Below are positions 1 to 7,431 of a stretch of 64,000 nt of DNA, in pieces. Position 1 is the first letter of the stretch. The number at the start of each line of letters is the position of its first letter. The notes under the pieces are model-generated. The model saw nothing but the letters and a program-made list of their open reading frames with translations, made no database searches and was not told the origin of the DNA. A program made the translations under genes and the position numbers. This DNA comes from Frigoribacterium sp. VKM Ac-2836 (GTDB lineage Bacteria > Actinomycetota > Actinomycetes > Actinomycetales > Microbacteriaceae), in assembly GCF_013248995.1 (NCBI RefSeq), contig NZ_JABRPK010000002.1, positions 124,001 through 188,000 on the forward strand, written 5' to 3'.

Positions 1-2
1 TC

Positions 3-317
3 CCCTCGTGCACCACGTACGACCCGGTGATCGTGGCCGACCTCAGGACGGAGGCCCTCCCCGCCTGCGCACCGCACGGGGTCGAGATGCGGTTCCCCGA
101 CGGTTTCGTCATCGACCTGCCCGACGAGCCCGGCACCGGCAGCCGGTCCGGCGGAGGACACGACTACACGTACGTCGACGTCGGCGCTTTCGGCATGTAC
201 GCCTCCCAGGCCGATCGCGCCTGCGAGCAGATCGAGCAGTGGGGCACGCCCGAGGCCATCCGCCGCGTCACCGAGGCCTTCGGCGACGACTACGCCTGCG
301 CGACCGGGCACCGCTGA
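3..317 (+). CDS. 3' end of an unrecognised protein, cut by the window edge
   Basis: An open frame enters from the left edge and stops at TGA 315-317, giving at least 104 residues. It has no domain I recognise. It is fairly acidic, with a glycine-rich turn (GTGSRSGGGHDYTY) followed by YVDVGAFGMYASQ and ending ACATGHR. A GTG at 27 could start a 96-residue protein, but the frame stays open upstream and no clear ribosome binding site precedes that GTG. A truncated longer gene is therefore more likely. No function is proposed. Confidence 0.5.
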   Translation, partial: PSCTTYDPVIVADLRTEALPACAPHGVEMRFPDGFVIDLPDEPGTGSRSGGGHDYTYVDVGAFGMYASQADRACEQIEQWGTPEAIRRVTEAFGDDYACATGHR

Positions 318-320
318 CCC

Positions 321-335
321 GAGGAGGCGCGGGTC
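321..335 (+). repeat. Dispersed repeat GAGGAGGCGCGGGTC, exact copy
   Basis: This is an exact copy of a 15-mer found seven times exactly in this window (here, 26051, 27755, 30478, 32848, 33776 and 47371), far above chance. It lies three bases after the stop codon of the first gene. The remaining intergenic DNA to 516 shows a short GATC run near 431-444 and no gene. Confidence 0.8.
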
Positions 336-516
336 GGTGGACGCGGAGCCAAGTCGTGATGAGTCGCGATGCTTTTCATCCGGGCACCGATCGGTTGAGA
401 AGACACAGGGGCGTCCGCACCGGGCGAGGCCGATCGATCGATCGACAGGGTGTCCAAGAACCTCAGTCACTCCCCCGTGACGAGCACCTCACAGATCGGT
501 CCCTACGCCGCTGCCA

Positions 517-1020
517 CTAGTTCCAGGCGGCAGGGTCCACAGTCACGTGCAACCGCGCCGTTCCGGGATTTTCCTGACGGTTCGCCTCGAACGCAAAGAT
601 GTCGAGGAGTAATTGCTCCACGAATTTCGCCTGCCTGTTGCTGCCGCGCCAGGTCGTGACCTCGACCGGCATACCGTTTCCCAGACGCTTGGCCTCGAGG
701 TGTCTGCGCAGTCGTGTGCCGATCCCGATTCCGGTTTTCCCGACGTAGACGGCGTCGTAGACCTCCTTGTCGTGCACGTCGCAGAAACCGATGGCCCGCC
801 AAAGTACGTAGACGCCGGATTCCTTGTCGAGTCCGAGACCTTGGACGAACTTCTTGATGCCGTCTTCCGAGGGCTCGAGATACCACCCGTCGTGATTGTC
901 GAGCAGATCCGTCAAGTTCACGCCGAACTTGGTCTCTACGGCCATGGCTTCATCGAAGAGTCGATCCGCTGCGCGATCGAGGCAATTGAATTCGCACGTC
1001 TGAACGTCGTTGTCCTGCAT
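517..1020 (-). CDS. GIY-YIG nuclease-fold protein
   Basis: The protein has 167 residues. The second half carries the GIY-YIG signature: GVYVLW at residues 69-74, then YVGKTG at 92-97, followed by GTRLRRHL (candidate catalytic Arg at 103 or 105) and FVEQLLLDIF with the expected metal-binding Glu at 135. The fold is used by homing nucleases, UvrC, restriction enzymes and some repair proteins. Here it stands alone with an N-terminal domain of about 65 residues that I do not recognise (acidic, with LTDLLDNHDGWY). No methylase or helicase is adjacent, so the role is open: DNA repair, defence or a stand-alone nuclease. The fold call is firmer than any function. Confidence 0.72.
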   Translation of the reverse strand: MQDNDVQTCEFNCLDRAADRLFDEAMAVETKFGVNLTDLLDNHDGWYLEPSEDGIKKFVQGLGLDKESGVYVLWRAIGFCDVHDKEVYDAVYVGKTGIGIGTRLRRHLEAKRLGNGMPVEVTTWRGSNRQAKFVEQLLLDIFAFEANRQENPGTARLHVTVDPAAWN

Positions 1021-1089
1021 GAAGCTCCCCCGCGTGGTCGTCGTGACCCAGACGATACCGGCAGAGACGTGTCATGCGGTGTCACAACA

Positions 1090-1102
1090 GGAGGCGCGGG
1101 TC
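1090..1102 (+). repeat. Dispersed repeat, near-exact copy
   Basis: GGAGGCGCGGGTC lies between the GIY-YIG gene and the dehydrogenase gene. It matches 13 bases of the 15-mer core described at 321-335. The rest of the 187-base gap shows no gene. Confidence 0.65.
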
Positions 1103-1207
1103 GCCCTCACTGCAACACGATCGAGTTGCCGATCGTCGCGGATCGGAACCGCTTCGACCATGCGAGGATCGGCAGCCCAATGGCAGGTAGTTCTGTGAGG
1201 CTAACGG

Positions 1208-2263
1208 CTAACCGTTCGGCGCGACGAGCACCTTCGCGTGCTGGGTCTTGCCGCTGTCGAGCTCGTCGAGGAGGTCCGGCAGATCGTCGAGCCCGACCGT
1301 CCCCGTGATCAGCGGCCCGGCATCGACCGAGCCGTCGGCGAGCGCGCGCATCGCGCCGACGAAGTCGGAGTGCGTGTAGGCGAGGCTGCCGATGACGGTG
1401 AGCTCGCGGCTCTGCCAGTCGCCGTACGAGACCTCGGAGGTGGTCATCGGGTAGCCGAGCAGGGCGAGGGTCCCGCCGCGGCGCACCAGCTCGGCGCTGG
1501 ATTGGAACAGCGAGGAGGCGCCGGTGCACTCGTAGAGGACGTCCGCGCCGAGTCCGTCGGTCAGGTCGAGCACCCGAGCCGTGAAGCCCTCGCCGGGTGC
1601 GTGGACGTCGGTGAAGCCGAGGCGGCGGGCGGTCTCGCGCCGCGCCTCCGTGGGTTCGACGATGACGACGGCTCCGGCGCCGGCGTGGCGGGCGTGCTGG
1701 GCGGTGAGCAGGCCGATGGGGCCGGCACCCTGGACCACGACGACCGAGCCGAGGCGCTGGCCGGCGCGGCGGACGGCGTGGAAGGTGACGGCGGTGGGTT
1801 CGACGAGGGCGAGCTGTTCGTCGCTGAGGCCGTCGAGGGCGCGTTGGACGCGGCGTTCGTGGACGGTGACGTGCTGGGCGAAGGCTCCGTGGGTGGGGGC
1901 GTCGGGTGAGATGCCGTTGGCTTCGGCGAAGGCGGTGTCGCAGTGGTCGGGGTGTCCGGCGCGGCACATGGCGCAGCTGCCGCAGGGCGGTCCGACGCTG
2001 GCGACGACGCGGTCCCCCACGGCGACAATCGTGACCTGGCTGCCGGCGGCGAGGACGGTGCCGGTCCACTCGTGGCCGAACACCGCGGCGGGGATGAGCC
2101 CGCCCGACGCCCACCCGTGCGTGTCGGTGGCGCAGACGCCCGTGTAGCGGATGCGCACGACGACCTGCCACTCCCCCGGAGCCTCGAGATCGGCCTCGGC
2201 GAAGGCGACCGAGCGCTCGGCGTCGACGGTGGCGAAACGGGTGCGGGCAGGCAGGTCGGTCAT
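1208..2263 (-). CDS. Zinc-dependent alcohol/polyol dehydrogenase (MDR family)
   Basis: This 351-residue medium-chain dehydrogenase likely oxidises an alcohol or polyol with NAD(P). The N-terminal GroES-like domain has the catalytic zinc ligands Cys44 (TGVCATDTHGW) and His64-Glu65 (GHEW), and the four structural-zinc cysteines at 94, 97, 100 and 108. A Rossmann motif, GAGPIGLL, follows near residue 178. The start MTDLPARTR is chosen because the conserved domain begins soon after it and the open frame upstream is unlike the family. Substrate cannot be told from sequence; relatives include threonine, sorbitol and other sugar-alcohol dehydrogenases. A decayed second copy of its 5' end lies at 6871-7030. 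Confidence 0.88.
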   Translation of the reverse strand: MTDLPARTRFATVDAERSVAFAEADLEAPGEWQVVVRIRYTGVCATDTHGWASGGLIPAAVFGHEWTGTVLAAGSQVTIVAVGDRVVASVGPPCGSCAMCRAGHPDHCDTAFAEANGISPDAPTHGAFAQHVTVHERRVQRALDGLSDEQLALVEPTAVTFHAVRRAGQRLGSVVVVQGAGPIGLLTAQHARHAGAGAVVIVEPTEARRETARRLGFTDVHAPGEGFTARVLDLTDGLGADVLYECTGASSLFQSSAELVRRGGTLALLGYPMTTSEVSYGDWQSRELTVIGSLAYTHSDFVGAMRALADGSVDAGPLITGTVGLDDLPDLLDELDSGKTQHAKVLVAPNG

Positions 2264-2467
2264 GCAGCCCAGGGTAGACGTGGGCGACAGGTGTTGCCCT
2301 ATCAAGCGCGCGTCACGAGGACTCACCCTAGTTGCGCCGCGACCACTCGGACGCCTCAGATCATCGAGTAGAAATTGCTCTCGGACTCCGACCCCACCGT
2401 GTTGGCCGATGCAGGCAAGCCGCTTCCGAACACGAACGCCACGACTGCGGAGGCGGACCACGCGCCG

Positions 2468-3712
2468 CTAGTCCGTCGTCAGCCTGGCTCGACGCAGCGG
2501 CCCGATGAAGAAGGCCACTGCGGCAGCGACGACCACGAGGCCTGCACTCGTCATGAAGGCGGCGTCAAGGCTGGACAGCGCGACACCCTGGCCGAAGAGG
2601 ACGTAGGCAACCGGGGTGAGGCCGAGTGCCGAGAAATTGACGAGCGCCATGACACGTCCCAGGTATCGACGTTCTGTTCGCGCCTGGATGAGGCCGACGA
2701 GCAGTGCGCTTCCCGGGCCGAAGGCGAAGCCGGCGAACGCGACGGCGAGCGCGGCGAGCGGCAGGTTCGGCGCGAGAGGGACGAGCCCGATGGCGAATCC
2801 ACCGAGCATGATCCAGACGAGCGCCACGAGGGCCGGGCGCTGGACGCGCTTCTGGAATGCGACGGTCAGCGCACCCGAGATGGCACCGAGGGCGTAGGCG
2901 CTCAACACCAGGCTGTACATCGCCGCTCCCCAGCCCCTCTCGCCGCTCAGGAGGACGAGACCGACGTTGAGCGGCCCTGCCAGGCCGAGGTTCAGTGCGG
3001 TCACGACGATCAGCGTGCTGAGCAGGGCCTTGTCCGTAGCCGCGAACCTCAACCCGCCCGTCAAGGAGGCCCAGATCGATTCGTCGACGGCGTTTTTCTC
3101 GGAGAGCTTCGCGGGGCGGTCCGTGACTCGACGGAGGGACCGCAGCATGAGCCACGCCACCGAGAACAGCGCCACGTTGACGACCATGGCGGCGGGTAGT
3201 CCACCGAACGCGACGACGAGGCCACCGAGGGGCGCTCCGGCGACGAGAGCTCCTCGCTCGAGGGACTGGACGAACCCCTGCCCGGCGGGCAGGTCGTCCG
3301 GCTCGAGGAGTTGAGGCGGGAGAGCGGCCGCGGCCGGCATGTGTGCCGCGTCCAGCACGCCGAACAGCAAAGCGATCACGAGCAGCGGCCACAACTCTCC
3401 GGCACCGACGACGAACACGAGCACCGCGCCGGTCGCCATCAAGAGGATGCGGCCGATCTGGCTTGTGAGCGCGACCGTGAGCGCCCCGAAGCGATCCGCC
3501 GCCGCCCCACCGACCAGCAGGAGCAGCGCTCGAGGAACCGAGCCCGCGGCCATGACGAGAGATGTCTGGCCCGGTGAGCCCAGCTGACTCGCCGCCCAGG
3601 CCAGGGAGACGAACCAGATCTGATCGCCGATGAGGGAGGCCCCGAAACCACCGATGTAGAGCTGGAACGGCCTTTTCCGTGCGGCGTTGCCGCGCCTAGG
3701 TTCCTTGCTCAT
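2468..3712 (-). CDS. MFS transporter, probable exporter
   Basis: The 414-residue protein is almost wholly hydrophobic, with about 12 membrane segments, beginning FQLYIGGFGASLIGDQIWFVSLAW. It resembles the MFS group often annotated as enterobactin or macrolide exporters (EntS/MefA-like), with RYLGRVMALVNF in the second half. The start MSKEPRRGN overlaps the end of the upstream ArsR-type regulator gene by 17 bases, so the two are translationally coupled. It lies divergent from a peptide-modification operon and could export that product, but this is inferred from position only. Known family members act as drug or siderophore efflux pumps. Confidence 0.82.
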   Translation of the reverse strand: MSKEPRRGNAARKRPFQLYIGGFGASLIGDQIWFVSLAWAASQLGSPGQTSLVMAAGSVPRALLLLVGGAAADRFGALTVALTSQIGRILLMATGAVLVFVVGAGELWPLLVIALLFGVLDAAHMPAAAALPPQLLEPDDLPAGQGFVQSLERGALVAGAPLGGLVVAFGGLPAAMVVNVALFSVAWLMLRSLRRVTDRPAKLSEKNAVDESIWASLTGGLRFAATDKALLSTLIVVTALNLGLAGPLNVGLVLLSGERGWGAAMYSLVLSAYALGAISGALTVAFQKRVQRPALVALVWIMLGGFAIGLVPLAPNLPLAALAVAFAGFAFGPGSALLVGLIQARTERRYLGRVMALVNFSALGLTPVAYVLFGQGVALSSLDAAFMTSAGLVVVAAAVAFFIGPLRRARLTTD

Positions 3713-4322
3713 CGGGACCGCCACCCTCCGAGCCGATCGGGAAGGCGTGGAAGAACGTGAAGATCCGTGCTCGGGCGGGTGCGGCCTTGTCGGGTGGCGT
3801 CGCCTTCGCGGCCCGTGAACGATCGACCCAACGTGCAACGACGGTCTCCATCTCGGCCCCGAACTGCTCGAGTTCGTCCTGCGACAGGGTGAGCATGGAG
3901 TCCGAGCTGCGAGCGGCGGCGGACCAGGCAGGTCCCCACTCGGCCGAGCCCGAGTCGAGCCATTCTCGGAGCCGCGCGACTCGACGGGTCGCGATGACGT
4001 GTTCTGCAGCTCGGAGGACGGCGCGCGACCCCGGCGAATCGGGGAAGTCCTCGGCCGACCAGTGCAGCCCCCCAGGGGATGCGCGCCACCATCGTTCGCG
4101 CCCGTCTCGAGAGAGGTCGTCGGCCTCGTGCACGAGGTCGTGGCTGGAGAGCTGACGGAGGTGGTAGCTCAGGGTGTTCGACGGAATCGACAGCTTTCGT
4201 GACAACTGGGTGGCCGTCGACGGGCCTTCGGTGGCCAGTAGCTCGTACAACCTCACGCGGAGCGGATGAGCGATCACCCGAAGGGTCTCGAGTTCTCTGA
4301 TCCGCCCGGTTTCGTCGGTCAT
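3696..4322 (-). CDS. ArsR-type winged-helix transcriptional regulator
   Basis: The 208-residue protein has an N-terminal winged helix-turn-helix: LRVIAHPLRVRLYELLATEG, then TATQLSRKLSIPSNTLSYHLRQL as the recognition region. This is the pattern of the HTH_20/ArsR group. The rest is charged and tryptophan-rich, probably a ligand or dimerisation domain. The ATG at 4320-4322 starts directly at the conserved part. The gene is followed by the MFS exporter in the same operon and faces the peptide/radical SAM operon across a 104-base gap holding TTGCG/CGCAA half-sites, so it may repress one or both directions. A metal-sensing CxC motif is not seen. Confidence 0.85.
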   Translation of the reverse strand: MTDETGRIRELETLRVIAHPLRVRLYELLATEGPSTATQLSRKLSIPSNTLSYHLRQLSSHDLVHEADDLSRDGRERWWRASPGGLHWSAEDFPDSPGSRAVLRAAEHVIATRRVARLREWLDSGSAEWGPAWSAAARSSDSMLTLSQDELEQFGAEMETVVARWVDRSRAAKATPPDKAAPARARIFTFFHAFPIGSEGGGPDEQGT

Positions 4323-4340
4323 GAGCCCGCCTCTCAGTTA

Positions 4341-4360
4341 CGCAAACAATATTGCGCAAT
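4341..4360. promoter_or_regulatory. Candidate operator in the divergent promoter region
   Basis: CGCAA-N6-TTGCG (4341-4356) overlaps the perfect palindrome ATTGCGCAAT (4351-4360), and another TTGCG follows at 4366. These are alternating half-sites in the 104-base gap between the regulator (minus) and the peptide gene (plus). The position suits an ArsR-type repressor. No convincing -35/-10 pair could be fixed. Confidence 0.45.
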
Positions 4361-4426
4361 CGGTCTTGCGTCCACTTTCGACGGCCATCTAGCGTCAGGT
4401 ATATGAGGTGAGAGGGGGTGGGGAAC

Positions 4427-4489
4427 ATGGAGATCGACGTCTACGAGATGGAAGACGAAGCGCGCGACGTCTGCGGCGTCAAGGGCTGA
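4427..4489 (+). CDS. Putative RiPP precursor peptide, 20 residues
   Basis: A tiny frame encodes MEIDVYEMEDEARDVCGVKG and stops at TGA 4487-4489. A purine-rich ribosome-binding stretch (AGAGGGGG) lies just upstream of the ATG. The peptide is strongly acidic, has one Cys, and ends CGVKG. It is the first gene of an operon with a radical SAM enzyme and a JmjC/cupin-4 oxygenase. This arrangement is typical of ribosomally made, post-translationally modified peptides. The acidic stretch followed by a CGV tail recalls mycofactocin precursors (which end CGVY), though the match is very short. An in-frame GTG at 4418 would add three residues. That this frame is translated and modified is inference from context. 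Confidence 0.6.
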   Translation: MEIDVYEMEDEARDVCGVKG

Positions 4490-4550
4490 ACCAGGGCTCG
4501 ACCGGGGCCCGAGGCCGCTGAACTCGTCGGCTTCCCGCCTTGCCCGACCG

Positions 4551-4586
4551 TCGAGTGGTCCTCCCCCGACCAGGAGGACCACTCGA
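4551..4586 (+). terminator. Intercistronic 14-bp hairpin (attenuator or processing site)
   Basis: The arms TCGAGTGGTCCTCC (4551-4564) and GGAGGACCACTCGA (4573-4586) pair perfectly around an 8-base loop. No T-run follows. The hairpin lies between the precursor peptide and the radical SAM gene, where RiPP operons commonly use a partial terminator or RNA-stability hairpin to raise precursor mRNA over enzyme mRNA. Confidence 0.65.
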
Positions 4587-4620
4587 TGATCGGTCTCGAA
4601 CAACGAGAAATGAGAGGCTC

Positions 4621-5859
4621 ATGAACCAAGCCACCGTCGAACGAGTCGTAGACGATTCCATCCGAATCCTTCCTGGCGCCGGAGGGTGGTGGGCTGTCTC
4701 CGGATCGCAGATCGCGCGGCTGCCCCGACAGGCGGTGCCCGACGGCACATCGCGCCGTCTGACCGAGGTCGCGATGTCAGCGCTGGCTGAGAAGGGTTTC
4801 CCTCGCCTCGTCGAGGATTCCAACTACGCCGTCACGGTCTTGACCGCCACGGCCTGCAATCTCGGTTGCGCTTATTGCTTTCAGAACACCGCCTTGCCGC
4901 GAGAAGGAAGCTCCGCACCGCCCCGCATCAAGACAGCCGTCCTGACCCCTGCTCTCGTCACGCAGGTGGGCGCCTTCGTCAGACAGCAGATGACCCGTAG
5001 TCATCTGGATACCAGCAGTGTCCTCATCTTCGGCGGGGAGCCCCTCCTGAATCCTCGAGGGGCTCTCGGGGTCCTGCACGAATTCAGGCAGAACAACATG
5101 CGCATGTCCGAGATCGTCACCAACGGCGTGCTCCTCAAGAAGCAGCTGTCCCGAGAACTCGAAGACGCGGGTCTACATCGCGTCCAGATCACCTTCGACG
5201 GTCGGCGGGACGTGCACGACACTATCCGCGTCACGCGCAATGGACGGCCGACCTACGACAAGATCCTGTCGAACGTCGCCGACGCCGTTGCCTCGACCGA
5301 TCTCACATGGAACTTCAGGGTCAACGTCTCGCACCGGAACTTGGACGACCTCGAGACGGTCATCGACGATCTGCAGCAGGCGTTGTCTGGCAAGACAGCC
5401 AGCTTTCATCTGGCCCTGATCGACGACGTCGGCCTGGGCTACGACAACGACGTCGTCTACAGCGCGGAGCACGCCGAGCGTTTCATCGAACTCAACTCGC
5501 GAGCCATCGGGGCAGGGATGACCATTCCCGTGTCAAAGCCGCTCAAGGATTGTCCCTATTGCGGAGTCAAGGGCGGCTCCCAAGGTGCCGTCGTGAACGC
5601 CGACGGGGTCCTCTACAGCTCGTGGGAGACCGCCGGCCGAGCCGAGTGGGCGGTGGGCACACTCAGTGACGGCTATCGACCGACGGGCGAACTCGACGAT
5701 CTCTGGGTCGCGTGCGACTTCGACATCGCGGAGCACGGTTCGACCGAAGAGACGCGGGGCTTCTTCGACCGCGTCGACGGCGCCGCTCTCGACGACATGT
5801 ACCGGACCGAAGACCCGACGAGTGCACCGATGCACGTGACCACACAGGAGCGATCATGA
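4621..5859 (+). CDS. Radical SAM/SPASM-like peptide maturase
   Basis: The 412-residue protein has the radical SAM cluster motif CNLGCAYC at residues 79-86 (CxxxCxxC), followed by FQN, then FGGEPLL at 137-143, the usual GGE SAM-binding motif. A reduced C-terminal auxiliary region has CPYCGVKGG at 311-319, the SPASM-like GAVVNADGVLYSSWE segment with Ser where a cluster Cys is often found, VGTL, and Cys365. The cluster is thus SPASM/twitch-like but degenerate. The ATG at 4621 has GAGAGG upstream. Its stop overlaps the next ATG (ATGA). Residues CGVKG (314-318) repeat the last five residues of the upstream peptide. It most likely modifies that peptide; the reaction is unknown. Confidence 0.82.
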   Translation: MNQATVERVVDDSIRILPGAGGWWAVSGSQIARLPRQAVPDGTSRRLTEVAMSALAEKGFPRLVEDSNYAVTVLTATACNLGCAYCFQNTALPREGSSAPPRIKTAVLTPALVTQVGAFVRQQMTRSHLDTSSVLIFGGEPLLNPRGALGVLHEFRQNNMRMSEIVTNGVLLKKQLSRELEDAGLHRVQITFDGRRDVHDTIRVTRNGRPTYDKILSNVADAVASTDLTWNFRVNVSHRNLDDLETVIDDLQQALSGKTASFHLALIDDVGLGYDNDVVYSAEHAERFIELNSRAIGAGMTIPVSKPLKDCPYCGVKGGSQGAVVNADGVLYSSWETAGRAEWAVGTLSDGYRPTGELDDLWVACDFDIAEHGSTEETRGFFDRVDGAALDDMYRTEDPTSAPMHVTTQERS

Positions 5860-6830
5860 CCAGTTTCGACACCATCATTCGAGCCCTCGGCGGCCCGGAC
5901 ACCTTTCGTGCTGCCTTGGGCGAGCGTCACCTCGTCGGGGTGACTCCCGTCGACCCTTCGACATTGATCTCGTGGTCAGATCTGGACGACCTGATCACTA
6001 CGCGTCGACTCGTGCCGCCCCACCTGAAGGTGGTGAACGACGGTCGGTCGTTCCCCGCGAGCGCCTACCTGGATCAGACCAGCTCACCCCGCCGTCGGCA
6101 GCAACCTGTCGTCGACGCGGCGAAGCTTCAAGCCCTCCTCTCGAAGGGAGCGACGCTCGTTATCAATGACCTACAAGAGATCGCACCCAGGGTCACGGAG
6201 GCGGCTCAAGCGCTGTCCGAGCTGACCCACGAACGGGTCCAGGCGAATTCGTACGCCACCTGGGGCAAGACACGCGGGTTCGATCCGCACTGGGATGACC
6301 ACGACGTCCTCATCGTTCAGGTCGAGGGCCAGAAACACTGGGATATCTTCGGGCCCGGAACGCAGGCGCCCCTCGATCATCAGGTCGATGCCGACAACGA
6401 GCGCCCCTCCCTCCCCGTGTGGCACGGCAATCTGCTCCCCGGTCAGGTGGTCTACCTTCCTCGGGGATGGTGGCACGCCGTCCGGGGTTCGGGCGATCAC
6501 TCCTTGCATCTGACCTTTGGTTTTCAGCGGCGTAGTGGTCTCGATTACTTCCGTTCCCTCATCGGCCACCTCGAACACGAACCTGCGTTCAGAGAAGACC
6601 TCCCGGCCTTCGGAACCCCTCGAGAGAAGGAGGCGCACCAACAGCGAATGTTGGGAGCCCTGAGCGCCGTCCTGGCCAACCACGACAGCCAGAGCTTCCT
6701 TGACGACTTCCGACAGCTCCTCCAGCCCACGCGGCCACTCGACCTCGGCGCGATCGCCCCCTCTCGCGAGAAGGCGCCCGAGGAGGGCGTGGTCGACGAA
6801 CACCCGATTCCCGCCCCTGCAGCTGTGTAG
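5856..6830 (+). CDS. JmjC/cupin-4 (ROX-type) Fe(II)/2-oxoglutarate oxygenase
   Basis: The 324-residue protein matches bacterial ribosomal-oxygenase-like cupins. The iron ligands are visible: PHWDDHDVLIVQVEGQKHW gives His145 and Asp147 (HxD), and YLPRGWWHAV gives His207. The family hydroxylates protein side chains using O2 and 2-oxoglutarate. The start overlaps the radical SAM stop by four bases, so the two are co-translated. In this operon it probably hydroxylates the 20-residue peptide or a radical-SAM intermediate. It could instead be a housekeeping ribosomal-protein hydroxylase, but the operon position argues against that. The C-terminal part (about residues 240-324) is helical and variable, as in ROX dimers and winged helices. 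Confidence 0.8.
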   Translation: MTSFDTIIRALGGPDTFRAALGERHLVGVTPVDPSTLISWSDLDDLITTRRLVPPHLKVVNDGRSFPASAYLDQTSSPRRRQQPVVDAAKLQALLSKGATLVINDLQEIAPRVTEAAQALSELTHERVQANSYATWGKTRGFDPHWDDHDVLIVQVEGQKHWDIFGPGTQAPLDHQVDADNERPSLPVWHGNLLPGQVVYLPRGWWHAVRGSGDHSLHLTFGFQRRSGLDYFRSLIGHLEHEPAFREDLPAFGTPREKEAHQQRMLGALSAVLANHDSQSFLDDFRQLLQPTRPLDLGAIAPSREKAPEEGVVDEHPIPAPAAV

Positions 6831-6870
6831 CCGTGTCGCCCCAAATCGAGGCGCTTGCCGAGGGATGACC

Positions 6871-7030
6871 GCGTCACCAGCGGTCCCCCACGGTGACGGT
6901 GCCCGTTCACTTGCAGCCGAACGCCTCGGCGAGGATGCCCACCCGTGGGTGTCTCGCGCCCACACGCCCGTGAAGCGAATGCGCATCACGACGTGCGACT
7001 CCCCGATGCCTCGAGATCGGCCTCGGCGAC
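6871..7030 (-). pseudogene. Decayed fragment of a zinc alcohol dehydrogenase (5' part)
   Basis: Read on the minus strand, this stretch aligns with the N-terminal part of the intact dehydrogenase at 1208-2263. It keeps RIRFTGVWARDTHGWAS against RIRYTGVCATDTHGWAS, plus the GDAV region around the conserved cggtcccccacgg. Two internal deletions remove the His-Glu zinc motif, and the first catalytic Cys is now Trp. No frame continues into a functional enzyme. It points to a duplication or insertion event that placed the regulator/peptide cassette between two dehydrogenase copies. Confidence 0.75.
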
Positions 7031-7431
7031 GATCCCGGCTCGAACCCGTCGCCGTACGGCGGTCATCCGCCTCAATGACCGTAGGGCGCAGTGCGACCCC
7101 TAGGCGGCCAGGGAGAGAACTTCGGCGCGTAGTAGAGGAGCGCTAGCTCCGCGTGCCGAAAGTCTCGGAGGAACCGCTGGCGTAGCCACTCGAACGAAGA
7201 CCTGGAGGTGGCTACGAGGAACCGCAGCGACCGAGCAGCCGAAGGCTGCACGGCAAACAACGGCCTTCCAGTGCCACACGGCTCGGGGCGCAGCGGCGAC
7301 TCAGTTGGGAGCGCCGCGAGTGGGCTAGGCCGTTGCTTCATCGGACGACATTCGCCGGGTGGGGTGGTCCGCCGTGCTTGTACGGTTTACGAAGCCCCGA
7401 CCAGCAGACTGTGCCTGCGGGGTGGTAGTCA
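7031..7431. other. Gene-free stretch
   Basis: I see no convincing gene. A minus-strand frame at 7072-7341 (89 residues, with FEWLRQRFLRDFRHAELALLYYAPKF) could be a gene remnant but matches nothing I recognise. A 7-bp inverted repeat, TAGCCAC/GTGGCTA, lies near 7185-7216. Confidence 0.35.

Noticed and set aside
4586-4624. A 12-codon frame overlapping the radical SAM start
   Set aside because: It lies in the right arm of the hairpin, has no ribosome site and no conserved pattern.
7072-7341. An 89-residue minus-strand frame before the tRNA-like relic
   Set aside because: No recognised family and no clear ribosome site; it may be a remnant, so it is only noted in the gene-free stretch.
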